NCBI GenBank assembly: GCA_902576905.1 | Contig: CACGWW010000001.1 | Coordinates: forward strand, 247,001-311,000 | Direction of reading: 5' to 3' | DNA length: 64,000 bases | Source of the DNA: an uncultured Alphaproteobacteria bacterium | GTDB taxonomy: Bacteria; Pseudomonadota; Alphaproteobacteria; Rhodobacterales; Rhodobacteraceae | In this document: one piece after another, positions 47,401 through 55,763 of the stretch | How positions within the stretch are numbered: position 1 is the first letter of the stretch | Layout: each line of letters begins with the position of its first letter | Notes under the pieces: model-generated | The model's database searches: none | What the model was told of the DNA's origin: nothing | Seen by the model: only the letters and a program-made list of their open reading frames with translations | Program-made: the position numbers and the translations under genes

Positions 47401-48483
47401 TTATTGCGGGATGTCACCCTCAATACCTTCAACATAGAAGTTCATGCCTAGTAAAGTACCCATATCAGCTGTTTCGCCAGCTTTTAGCCATGGCGAACCA
47501 TCTTGCTTGTTGATTGGACCTGTAAAGGAATGAAGTGTTCCTGAAGCAATACCATCTCTTATTTCCATGGCCTCTTTCTTTACACTGTCTGGAATCTTAT
47601 CGGAAAGAGGTCCAATAATGACCATGCCCGCTCCAATTCCATCGAAAGTTTGCTCAGCACCCTTCCAAGTTCCGTCCATACCCTGTTTAACCTTTTTTAC
47701 ATAATATGGAGCCCATCCATTGATAATAGCCGTCAAATGAGCATTAGGACCAAAGGCACTCATATCGGATGCCTGACCAAAGGCATACACACCCGCTTCT
47801 TCAGCGACGGTCATTATAGCAGAACTATCAACGTGCTGTAATATGACGTCTGCACCCTGGGAAATTAAGGTTTTTGCGGCATCAGCCTCTTTAGCAGGGT
47901 CATACCATGTGAAAATCCAGATAACTTTGAATTCCACATTTGGATTAGCTTTCTTTGCGGCAAGATAAGCAGAATTTATTCCTCTAACAACCTCAGGAAT
48001 GGGATATGATGCGACATATCCAATTGTATTGGATTTGGTCATCTTTCCTGCAATATGTCCTGCCACTGTTCTGCCTTCATAGAATCTCGCACTATAAGTT
48101 GAGACATTATCGGCAGTCATATATCCAGTGGCATGTTCAAATTTTACATTTGGAAACTTCTTTGCAACATTTAGCACGGGTTCCATGTAACCAAAAGACG
48201 TAGCAAAAATCATATCTGCCCCAGAGAGAGCCATTTGGGTCATTACGCGTTCAGCGTCAGCACTTTCTGGAACATTTTCTTGGAAGACTGTTTCTACTTT
48301 ATCTCCGAAAGCCTCATCCACAGCTTTTCTCCCAACGTCATGTTGATAATTCCAACCGTGGTCCCCTGGAGGACCAATATATATAAAGCCTACTTTATAA
48401 TCCGCCGCAATAGCGATACTTGAAGTAATCACCATTGATATGAATAAACAAGAAGCTGAAAAATATTTCAAAAATTGTCTCAT
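47401..48483 (-). CDS. BMP-family nucleoside ABC transporter substrate-binding protein
   Basis: This protein binds nucleosides or nucleobases outside the inner membrane and passes them to the permeases next to it. It has a signal peptide (MRQFLKYFSASCLFISMVITSS) and a BMP (basic membrane protein) domain: VGFIYIGPPGDHGWNYQHD, VMTQMALSGADMIFATSFGY and AKTLISQGADVILQHVDSSA. Length is 360 residues. It is the last of four linked transporter genes. GGAGAG precedes the start on the minus strand. Confidence 0.92.
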   Translation of the reverse strand: MRQFLKYFSASCLFISMVITSSIAIAADYKVGFIYIGPPGDHGWNYQHDVGRKAVDEAFGDKVETVFQENVPESADAERVMTQMALSGADMIFATSFGYMEPVLNVAKKFPNVKFEHATGYMTADNVSTYSARFYEGRTVAGHIAGKMTKSNTIGYVASYPIPEVVRGINSAYLAAKKANPNVEFKVIWIFTWYDPAKEADAAKTLISQGADVILQHVDSSAIMTVAEEAGVYAFGQASDMSAFGPNAHLTAIINGWAPYYVKKVKQGMDGTWKGAEQTFDGIGAGMVIIGPLSDKIPDSVKKEAMEIRDGIASGTLHSFTGPINKQDGSPWLKAGETADMGTLLGMNFYVEGIEGDIPQ

Positions 48484-48507
48484 ATTCTCTCCATTTTTAA
48501 ATAAGTT

Positions 48508-49440
48508 TTATGTTATCGTCACAAACGATCTACCTAAACATCCCGGAGCTCCCCTATTCCCGCGGAATCGACTCATTGATATTACCACTAAAGCTAATAT
48601 CGTTGCAAGATATGGAGCCATAGATAATAACGCGATGTTTATATTTACCCCAATTGCTTGCAAGTTTAGCTGAAGAATTGTTATACCGCCGAAAATATAG
48701 GCTCCTATAAGTAACGGAAAGGGTCTCCATCCCGAAAATACAACGAGAGCAAGGGCAATCCAGCCTGCCCCAGCCGTCATTCCCTCTGTCCATTGTGGAA
48801 CTCTCACGAGTGATAGATATCCTCCTCCAACTCCGGCCATCGCTCCACCAAAAGTAATAGCCAAAAACCGGATAGTTACTACTCTGTAACCCAATGAATG
48901 TGCTACATCATGATCTTCCCCTACTGATCTGAGGATAAGCCCTGCTCTCATACGATTAAGAAAGTACCAAATCACTAGCACAGATATTAGCGATAGATAA
49001 ACTATCAAATCATGTTGGAAAAACATTGTTCCGAGTATTGGGATTTCACTTATAAATGGAATTGAAATGGTTGAAATTTGTGGTGATTTTATACCAGTGT
49101 AAGGGTGACCCATCAGAGCTGCTATTCCCAGCCCAAAAATAGTTAAGGCTAGGCCTGACGCCACCTGATTAGCCTGCATTATCAAAATAATAAATGCGAA
49201 TAGTAGAGAAAGAAGTGCTCCCGCCATTGCAGCCGCCATCATCCCAATATAGGCAGACCCAGTTTCTACTCCAACTATAAAACCGGTTACCGCACCTATT
49301 ATCATCATTCCTTCGACACCGAGGTTCAAGACACCTGATTTTTCAACAATCAACTCCCCAAGAGCAGCTAGAACAAGCGGTGTTGAGGCCACGATTAGGC
49401 TAGCAACCAAGACAGCGAAATTAATTTCCGAAAGATCCAT
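48508..49440 (-). CDS. Nucleoside ABC transporter permease, second subunit
   Basis: The 310-residue inner-membrane protein has eight to ten hydrophobic segments and the BPD_transp_2 motif LGELIVEKSGVLNLGVEGMMIIGA plus SLGYRVVTIRFLAITFGGAMAG, as in nucleoside BMP permeases. It begins at the base after the first permease's stop. With that subunit it would form the channel. Confidence 0.9.
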   Translation of the reverse strand: MDLSEINFAVLVASLIVASTPLVLAALGELIVEKSGVLNLGVEGMMIIGAVTGFIVGVETGSAYIGMMAAAMAGALLSLLFAFIILIMQANQVASGLALTIFGLGIAALMGHPYTGIKSPQISTISIPFISEIPILGTMFFQHDLIVYLSLISVLVIWYFLNRMRAGLILRSVGEDHDVAHSLGYRVVTIRFLAITFGGAMAGVGGGYLSLVRVPQWTEGMTAGAGWIALALVVFSGWRPFPLLIGAYIFGGITILQLNLQAIGVNINIALLSMAPYLATILALVVISMSRFRGNRGAPGCLGRSFVTIT

Positions 49441-50520
49441 TTACTTATTTCCTTTGAGTTTTATTTTGTAATGAACAAAGAGATCAAATGAGAGCAAGAA
49501 AAATAATAGCATTCCCTGGAAAACCTGGATTGCAGCAGCTGGTAAATTAAGCATGAATTGCGTAAGCTCTCCCCCAACATAAGTTAGTGCCATAACTATA
49601 CCAGCGAAAAAAATGCCAATAGGGTTTAGCCTGCCAAGAAATGCTACTATTATAGCCGTGAATCCGTAGCCGACATTAAAGTCAATGTTGATCTGTCCCG
49701 CAGGTCCAGCTACTTCCATTATTCCAGCCAAACCAGCTAAACTTCCAGACAAAGTTAAACAAAGAAAGATGAGCTTGTTAGGGTTATCGCCAGAAAAACC
49801 TGACGCTTTTGGGGAGTTTCCCAGTAGCTTTATTTTGAACCCCAGGCTGTGCCGAAATAATAGCACGTAGAAAAAAATGACCATCAATAAAGAAAGTAGC
49901 ACTCCCAGATGTATTCCAGTTCCCGCAATAATCTCAGCGTTTGAGGCTGATGTGTATTGGTTCAAATTACGAGAACCAGGAAACCCAGCACCATCCGGAT
50001 TTCTTAAAAATCCCAATGATGCAAGAGCTAGAATTTGCTCCGCTACATATACTAACATTAGAGAAACTAGTATCTCGTTGACTTGGAACTTGACTTTCAA
50101 AAAAGCTGGAATCATTGACCATAAAAATCCTCCTATGACACCGATTAGTATCATTGCAGGAAAAATAACAATACTTTCCAACGGATAAAAAGAAAGTGCA
50201 AATGATGCACCAAATATGGCTCCCATAATGTACTGACCCTCTGCTCCTATATTCCAGACATTTGCTTTGAAGCCAACAGAGAGACCAAGCGCGATCAAAA
50301 TCAAAGGAGCCCCTTTTATAAAAATTTGTGGAATAGAGTATGTTGAAAATGTTTCGCTCATTAAAGGATCCCAAAATATCATTTTTATAGCGGCAAAGGG
50401 ATCTACTCCTAAAAAATAAAATAGTATTCCTCCAACTATCATCGTAAGCCCAACGGAAAATAATGGGCCTAGCAAAGAAAGAACCGGAGAAACATTTTCT
50501 CTCGGAATTAGCTTAAACAT
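49441..50520 (-). CDS. Nucleoside ABC transporter permease, first subunit
   Basis: The 359-residue protein is the first BPD_transp_2-type permease of this transporter. It shows APLILIALGLSVGFKANVWNIGAEGQYIMGA, typical of BMP nucleoside permeases, and GYGFTAIIVAFLGRLNPIGI. Several membrane segments are predicted. It lies 11 bases downstream of the ATPase gene. Confidence 0.9.
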   Translation of the reverse strand: MFKLIPRENVSPVLSLLGPLFSVGLTMIVGGILFYFLGVDPFAAIKMIFWDPLMSETFSTYSIPQIFIKGAPLILIALGLSVGFKANVWNIGAEGQYIMGAIFGASFALSFYPLESIVIFPAMILIGVIGGFLWSMIPAFLKVKFQVNEILVSLMLVYVAEQILALASLGFLRNPDGAGFPGSRNLNQYTSASNAEIIAGTGIHLGVLLSLLMVIFFYVLLFRHSLGFKIKLLGNSPKASGFSGDNPNKLIFLCLTLSGSLAGLAGIMEVAGPAGQINIDFNVGYGFTAIIVAFLGRLNPIGIFFAGIVMALTYVGGELTQFMLNLPAAAIQVFQGMLLFFLLSFDLFVHYKIKLKGNK

Positions 50521-50531
50521 AAAGCATACCT

Positions 50532-52046
50532 CTAATCACTTATACCACCCATTATTGCACCGATTTCATCTGTTTTTATATCCATAGTGTTGGTCGGTAT
50601 TGAAAGATTCCCATTTGTCAAAAAAGCAACCTTATTTGATATTTCAAGGATCTCATCCAAGTCTTGGCTTATTAAAATAATAGCAGCACCTGTATTTGCT
50701 ATATCAACAATTGCCTGTCTTATATTTGCCGCTGAGAGAGCATCTACACCCCATGTAGGTTGGTTTACTATGAATAAGGAAGGTTTTTGCCCAATCTCTC
50801 TTCCAACAACAAACTTCTGGAGATTACCACCAGACAGTGAAGAAGCAAGCGCACTTACACCAGTGGTCTTTACGTTAAATTTCTCAATTATTTCATTCGT
50901 ATATGCATTTAATTCACCAAAATCGATAAAACCCATTTTCTTTTGAAAGCGTTTTTTTGGGTCTGTTATAAGGCTATTATCCAATAAATTGAGATTTCCA
51001 ACGGCCGCATGTCCAAGTCTTTCTTCGGGAGCAAAAGCCAACCCAATTTCTCGCCTTTCTCGAGGATTGAGCATTTCAATATCATTATCCATATATTTGA
51101 TCGAAACATTCCGATCTTTTTTCTCTCCCGTGAGAATTTGCATTAGCTCTTCTTGTCCATTACCCGCAACTCCTCCAATGCCTAGAATTTCAGACTGATT
51201 AACTGCAAGATCAATATTTTTTAATGTCACTCCAAACTGTGTATCAGGTTTAACTTCATTTATTTTTACCGAAAGAACTTTGTTACTTTTATTTGTTGCC
51301 ACTGGACGTTTAGGTTCGAATAATGATTGGCCAACCATTATCTCTCCGAGCTCTCTTGGTGTCATTTTTTTTGGATCATACTCGCCAACTATTGCGCCTT
51401 TTCTAAGAACAGATGCTGTGTCACATAAATCGGCAATTTCCTTTAACTTGTGTGATATGTAAAGAATAGAAGTACCTTCACTAGCCAATTTTTTCAAAGT
51501 CTTAAATAAGCTCTCACATTCAAATGGTGTGAGAACCGATGTTGGTTCGTCCATGATCAACAGCTTGGGCTTTTGTATCAAAGCACGGATAATTTCAACT
51601 CTTTGCCGTTCTCCAGCTGATAAATCTCCTATGAAAGAGGATAAATTTACTTCTAGGCCATAACTTTCAGATAACGTTATTACACTCGCATGGAGTTCCT
51701 TTTCTCCAAGCTCCTTATCTAATCCCACTACTATATTTTCAAAGGCCGTCAGAGGTTCAAATAACGAAAAGTGTTGAAATACCATACCAACGCCTAAGGC
51801 TCTTGCATCCTTTGGACTCTTTGGGGAATATTCCTTATCTGAAAACGTCATACTACCGGTATCTGGCTGAAGTAACCCATAGATGATTTTTACAAGCGTA
51901 GATTTTCCAGCTCCGTTTTCGCCTAATAATGCATGGATTTGGGAAGTTCTTACATTTATAGAAATGTCGTTATTTGCCCTAACGTTTCCAAATTCCTTAT
52001 TTATTGCTCTGCACTGGAATAAAGTATTTTCAATTTTATTATTCAA
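50532..52046 (-). CDS. Nucleoside ABC transporter ATP-binding protein (two ATPase domains)
   Basis: The 504-residue protein has two nucleotide-binding domains, the second degenerate in its Walker A. The first has LLGENGAGKSTLVK, LSAGERQRVEIIRAL and LIMDEPTSVL. The second retains SGGNLQKFVVGREI and FIVNQPTWGVDA, where the usual DEP is replaced by NQP, as is common for this family. It heads the transporter operon. The intergenic space to the divergent permease gene holds its promoter. Confidence 0.92.
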   Translation of the reverse strand: MNNKIENTLFQCRAINKEFGNVRANNDISINVRTSQIHALLGENGAGKSTLVKIIYGLLQPDTGSMTFSDKEYSPKSPKDARALGVGMVFQHFSLFEPLTAFENIVVGLDKELGEKELHASVITLSESYGLEVNLSSFIGDLSAGERQRVEIIRALIQKPKLLIMDEPTSVLTPFECESLFKTLKKLASEGTSILYISHKLKEIADLCDTASVLRKGAIVGEYDPKKMTPRELGEIMVGQSLFEPKRPVATNKSNKVLSVKINEVKPDTQFGVTLKNIDLAVNQSEILGIGGVAGNGQEELMQILTGEKKDRNVSIKYMDNDIEMLNPRERREIGLAFAPEERLGHAAVGNLNLLDNSLITDPKKRFQKKMGFIDFGELNAYTNEIIEKFNVKTTGVSALASSLSGGNLQKFVVGREIGQKPSLFIVNQPTWGVDALSAANIRQAIVDIANTGAAIILISQDLDEILEISNKVAFLTNGNLSIPTNTMDIKTDEIGAIMGGISD

Positions 52047-52118
52047 CTTGCGTGTCTTTTAATTAGTTGGATTTAAGTAGTGTAGGAACTTTGTCACAGT
52101 TTAACCACTGAAAAACTA

Positions 52119-52143
52119 CCGAGGCGTTAATATATTGCCTTGG
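52119..52143 (+). promoter_or_regulatory. 7-bp hairpin in leader of xanthine/urate permease
   Basis: CCGAGGC pairs with GCCTTGG (one G-U pair) around an 11-base A/T-rich loop. It lies in the 157-base gap between the divergent transporter operon and permease gene. It may be part of a purine-sensing leader or an operator. I could not match it to a riboswitch consensus. Confidence 0.35.
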
Positions 52144-52203
52144 ATACTTAATTAGCATATCTTGTGTCTAGTACTCTATCAACAACAATATAAGGAGAAA
52201 TTG

Positions 52204-53526
52204 ATGAGTAATTCAAATATAAATAGTCAATACGCAGATCCAAATATGACACCACCATTAGGAGAAGCTAGCGCCTTGGGACTTCAACACGTCCTTGCTA
52301 TGTTTGCTTCTAATGTTACTCCATCGGTAATAGTGGCTGGTGCTGCAGGATTGGCATTTGGAGGAGCAGAGCAGATCTATTTAATTCAAATGGCTATGCT
52401 TTTTGCCGGTATAGCAACACTATTTCAAACAGTCGGTTTTGGACCAGTGGGTGCAAGGCTACCTATCATGCAAGGAACTAGCTTTGCTTTTGTGGGCGTA
52501 TTAGCAGGTATTGCCGCAACCCAAGGTCTATCCGTTGCATTAACATCCTGTATAATAGGAGGTGTAATTCACTTTCTACTTGGTGCTGTAATTAAAGACA
52601 TCAGGTGGCTATTTCCACCACTAGTTACGGGGCTAGTTATCCTAGCAATTGGCCTTTATTTAATTCCAGTTGCAATCAAGTATGCCGCTGGAGGCGCCGC
52701 AAAATTCCAAATGGAAGCGGAAAGCTTTGGCTCTCTAATGCATTGGAGTGTAGCAGGTGCTGTTGTAATTGTCGCATTGATATGTAAGTTTTTTGGGAAA
52801 GGCTTAATATCGAATGCGGCTGTATTAATTGGTATAATAGCTGGTTACATCCTTGCCTTTGCGCAAGGAATGGTCAACTTTGCACCCGTAGCTAAAGCGA
52901 GTTGGTTTTCCGGCCTCACACCATTACCTTATGGCTTTGAATTCAGTCTCGGTGCTGTAATCGCAGTTACATTGGTTTGTATCGTTTCTGCGATAGAGAC
53001 AGTCGGAGACACATCAGCAACTACAAAGGCTGGGGCAGGTAGAGAAGCAACCGATAAAGAAATTTCAGGTGCAACATATGCCGATGGACTGGGTAGCGCT
53101 GTAGCGGGAGTTTTTGGAGGGTTACCAAATACCTCATTTAGCCAAAACGTCGGTATAGTAGGTATGACAGGGGTTATGTCTCGTCATGTAGTGACAATTG
53201 GAGCAATAGTTTTGGTTGTCTGTGGCCTGATTCCAAAAATAGGTGCAATTATAGCCTCTATGCCACTTCCAGTATTAGGCGGCGGTGTTATAGTTATGTT
53301 CGGAATGGTGGCAGCAGCCGGCCTAAATGTATTAAGTGAAGTTAAACTTAATAGAAGAAATATGGTTATAATCGCTGTTTCATTGGCTGTAGGGTTAGGC
53401 TTGAATTTAGTACCTTCCGCGGTTCAATATCTTCCAGGTGTAGTAAAAGTGTTAGCTACTTCAGCTGTCGCACCAACAGCTATAGTCGCAGTCATACTTA
53501 ATTTAGTTTTACCAGAGGAAGACTAA
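52204..53526 (+). CDS. NCS2 family nucleobase permease, xanthine/urate type
   Basis: This inner-membrane symporter would import xanthine, urate or uracil. The tracked TTG 52162 is extended; ATG 52204 follows AAGGAG and starts MSNSNINSQYAD, giving 440 residues. It has about 12 to 14 membrane segments with QTVGFGPVGARLPIMQGTSF in segment 3 and SAIETVGDTSATTKAG plus GLPNTSFSQNVG, the NCS2 signatures. Its divergent position to the nucleoside ABC system and linkage to puuD and xdhAB favour a purine substrate. Confidence 0.9.
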   Translation: MSNSNINSQYADPNMTPPLGEASALGLQHVLAMFASNVTPSVIVAGAAGLAFGGAEQIYLIQMAMLFAGIATLFQTVGFGPVGARLPIMQGTSFAFVGVLAGIAATQGLSVALTSCIIGGVIHFLLGAVIKDIRWLFPPLVTGLVILAIGLYLIPVAIKYAAGGAAKFQMEAESFGSLMHWSVAGAVVIVALICKFFGKGLISNAAVLIGIIAGYILAFAQGMVNFAPVAKASWFSGLTPLPYGFEFSLGAVIAVTLVCIVSAIETVGDTSATTKAGAGREATDKEISGATYADGLGSAVAGVFGGLPNTSFSQNVGIVGMTGVMSRHVVTIGAIVLVVCGLIPKIGAIIASMPLPVLGGGVIVMFGMVAAAGLNVLSEVKLNRRNMVIIAVSLAVGLGLNLVPSAVQYLPGVVKVLATSAVAPTAIVAVILNLVLPEED

Positions 53527-53534
53527 AATCGAAA

Positions 53535-53565
53535 AATAAGGGCAGTAGTAAATACTGCCCTTATT
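53535..53565. terminator. 13-bp perfect hairpin, terminator
   Basis: AATAAGGGCAGTA and TACTGCCCTTATT are perfect reverse complements with a five-base loop. On the minus strand the stem is followed by TTTTTCG, so it fits a rho-independent terminator for the gamma-glutamylcyclotransferase-like gene; it may also shield the end of the permease transcript. Confidence 0.82.
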
Positions 53566-53595
53566 ACTTAAAAAAATGGCTTAGATACTAGCTGA

Positions 53596-54057
53596 TCATT
53601 GCTTCCATCGAGCACTTTCATATCCTTTACCACTGTTAGCTATAATAGAATTTTCATGGGCCTCCAGTAAAAAATCTAAGTTTAAATCGCAGTTTTTGTA
53701 GCCTTCGCTAATCACATTGAAATACTTTCTAGATGGTGGAGCAATGCCATATTTTCCAACCATAATATAGGTCATTGCTGTCACCTGAGTGGCATCTAAT
53801 ATGACATTTAATTCCTTCTTATCGTATAACTGTGGATAGTCTTCATAAATATCCAGAGCTTTTTCACACTCCTCAGTGATTTGAAAAACTCCTACAGGTA
53901 CATGTTTACCTAAATCTTTTTCAATAGTAGCGACCGACTTAAATATTAGTCTCCAGTCTTTCAGCATTGTATTTCCCAGATATCTTGCATCGGGGCACCT
54001 GTCCGCCATTTGTCGATGGTTTAAATTCGATCCGTATGCCAAATATATTTTTGTCAA
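53596..54057 (-). CDS. Gamma-glutamylcyclotransferase-like protein (GGCT/AIG2 fold)
   Basis: The 153-residue protein starts MTKIYLAYGSNLNHRQMADRC, with YGSN forming the glycine loop at the active site, and has GVFQITEECEKALDIYEDYP. Enzymes of this fold convert gamma-glutamyl peptides to 5-oxoproline, or cleave related bonds. The catalytic glutamate of the family seems to lie in the middle region (KALDIYEDYP), but I cannot prove it. It is convergent to the permease gene. Confidence 0.78.
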   Translation of the reverse strand: MTKIYLAYGSNLNHRQMADRCPDARYLGNTMLKDWRLIFKSVATIEKDLGKHVPVGVFQITEECEKALDIYEDYPQLYDKKELNVILDATQVTAMTYIMVGKYGIAPPSRKYFNVISEGYKNCDLNLDFLLEAHENSIIANSGKGYESARWKQ

Positions 54058-54161
54058 CTATTTCTCCTAATGAAGACATTTATTGGTCTATCATGAATAG
54101 GAAATTACGAGTAGTATTATTACCAACTAATAGTATTTATTGTTATAAAGGGAGTTCTCTA

Positions 54162-54395
54162 ATGGTTGACCAGATGTGGGGTTTATTCCTATATTCTGTA
54201 GTAAGTGGCATTGGGTTCGATGTATCGCATTCTATTAGTGATCTGAATCGATCCTATCTAACAAAAAATGCATGTGTTGAAGCTGCAAAATCACTGAATA
54301 AAAAACCGAATCGTGATAAACAAATTGGGCTTGATAACGGTGTTAGCCTCCGTTACGTCTGTCTACTAAAGCCTAGCAAGGATCCTACTACTTAG
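54162..54395 (+). CDS. Small protein of unknown function (77 residues)
   Basis: The tracked ORF from 53967 mixes antisense of the upstream gene; ATG 54162 has AGGGAG upstream and begins MVDQMWGLFLYSVVSGIG, a short hydrophobic N-terminus that might be a signal-like segment. NACVEAAKSLN and a single later cysteine (RYVCLLKP) suggest a small exported protein with one disulfide. I cannot name a family. It ends before an empty stretch. Confidence 0.55.
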   Translation: MVDQMWGLFLYSVVSGIGFDVSHSISDLNRSYLTKNACVEAAKSLNKKPNRDKQIGLDNGVSLRYVCLLKPSKDPTT

Positions 54396-54677
54396 AAAAT
54401 TTACTGTAAGAAAAAAAGCAATTTTTTAGATTTTTCAATGAGATAGTGCCTGTGGATAAAATTGTTGATAAAAAAGCTATTGACTTGACCAGTTAAATTA
54501 AAGCCTTTTTTTGAGTTTGACTGAGAATCAGTAGCAAATTTCTAAGTTATTGATTTAAAGCACTTTTTTTATCTTTTATGTCTTTTTGTGAGGATTATTT
54601 TTTAAAAATATCTTTTTGAGCACGATTCTAAACCGTCGTGGACAAAACGAATCAAACATAAAAGTTTTCTTTTATTA
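54396..54677. other. Intergenic stretch without recognised feature
   Basis: About 280 A/T-rich bases lie between the small protein and the convergent cysK gene. I see no coding frame with a good start and no GC-rich hairpin. It is one of the largest gaps in the window and could hold a small RNA, but nothing shows that. Confidence 0.5.
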
Positions 54678-55745
54678 TTATAGTTGATAATTCGGTGTTG
54701 ACAGTGATATTTTTTTCTCGTCATCAGTCATTTCTTCAGGAATTTCTTCAAAAAGGGGTGAAGACAGATACCTTTCTCCAGTATCAGGCAACATACACAA
54801 AATACTTGAGTCAGGTGGGGCATCTTTTGCAACTTCCATAGCAATTGCAAATGTTGAACCTCCCGATATTCCTGTAATAATTCCTTCCGCTCGCGCTAAT
54901 CTTTTTGCCCATGTAATTCCTTGCTCACCGGAAACGGGAAGCAACTTGTCAAAATAGTTATTATCTATGGCCTCCTGCAGAACAAATGGTATAAAATCTG
55001 GTGTCCACCCCTGGATCAAATGGGGATTCCAAGAAGAGTGACTTGTAGCTGGTGTATTGTCGGAATGTCTATCTTGCTTCAATTCACTCCCAATCAAAGC
55101 TGCGTTTTCCGGCTCGGTTAAAATTATTTTGGTTCCAGGACTTTTTTCTCTTAATACCCGTCCCACACCGGAAACAGTTCCTCCAGTACCATACCCACTA
55201 ACCCAATAATCCAATCCAACATCCGAGAAGTCGTTCAAAATCTCTTGTGCTGTGGTATTTTGATGTATTTCTGCATTTGCTTCTGTTTCAAATTGTTGTG
55301 CAAAAAACCATCCATTTTTTTCGGCCAGCTCTTTTGCCTTATTATACATTCCAAAACCCTTTTCGGCTCTGGGCGTCAAAACAACTTTGGCACCCAAATA
55401 TCTCATAATTTTCCTTCGCTCTATCGAAAAACTGTCTGCCATAGTCACGACAAGCGGATAGCCCCTAGCCGCACACACCATTGCTAATCCGATACCCGTG
55501 TTGCCACTTGTTGCTTCGACTACTGTTTGGCCTGGCTTGAGCAAGCCTTTTTGCTCAGCATTTTCTATAATACTTATTGCTAGACGGTCCTTGACTGAAC
55601 TGGCGGGATTAAAAAACTCAGCTTTGACATACATATTTACATGCTTGGGTGCTAGAGTATTTATTCTTATGCAAGGCGTATCCCCTATAGTTTCTGTTAC
55701 GCTCTCATAAAGCTTGCTTTTTCCTTTAGTTGTTCGCTTTTCCAA
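54678..55745 (-). CDS. cysK: Cysteine synthase A family protein
   Basis: This PLP enzyme makes cysteine from O-acetylserine and sulfide. NPASSVKDRLAISI carries the PLP lysine, TSGNTGIGLAM binds the substrate carboxylate and GYGTGGTVSGVGRVL binds the PLP phosphate. At 355 residues it has an extra C-terminal tail (EEIPEEMTDDEKKISL) beyond the usual length. It is 18 bases downstream of paaK in the same direction, probably co-transcribed, though a link between the two roles is not obvious. Confidence 0.9.
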   Translation of the reverse strand: MEKRTTKGKSKLYESVTETIGDTPCIRINTLAPKHVNMYVKAEFFNPASSVKDRLAISIIENAEQKGLLKPGQTVVEATSGNTGIGLAMVCAARGYPLVVTMADSFSIERRKIMRYLGAKVVLTPRAEKGFGMYNKAKELAEKNGWFFAQQFETEANAEIHQNTTAQEILNDFSDVGLDYWVSGYGTGGTVSGVGRVLREKSPGTKIILTEPENAALIGSELKQDRHSDNTPATSHSSWNPHLIQGWTPDFIPFVLQEAIDNNYFDKLLPVSGEQGITWAKRLARAEGIITGISGGSTFAIAMEVAKDAPPDSSILCMLPDTGERYLSSPLFEEIPEEMTDDEKKISLSTPNYQL

Positions 55746-55763
55746 TTTTTCCTCCGTTTGATA

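Noticed and set aside
53967-54161. 5' part of the 142-residue ORF on the plus strand
   Set aside because: It runs antisense through the start of the gamma-glutamylcyclotransferase-like gene; only the part from ATG 54162 has a ribosome site.
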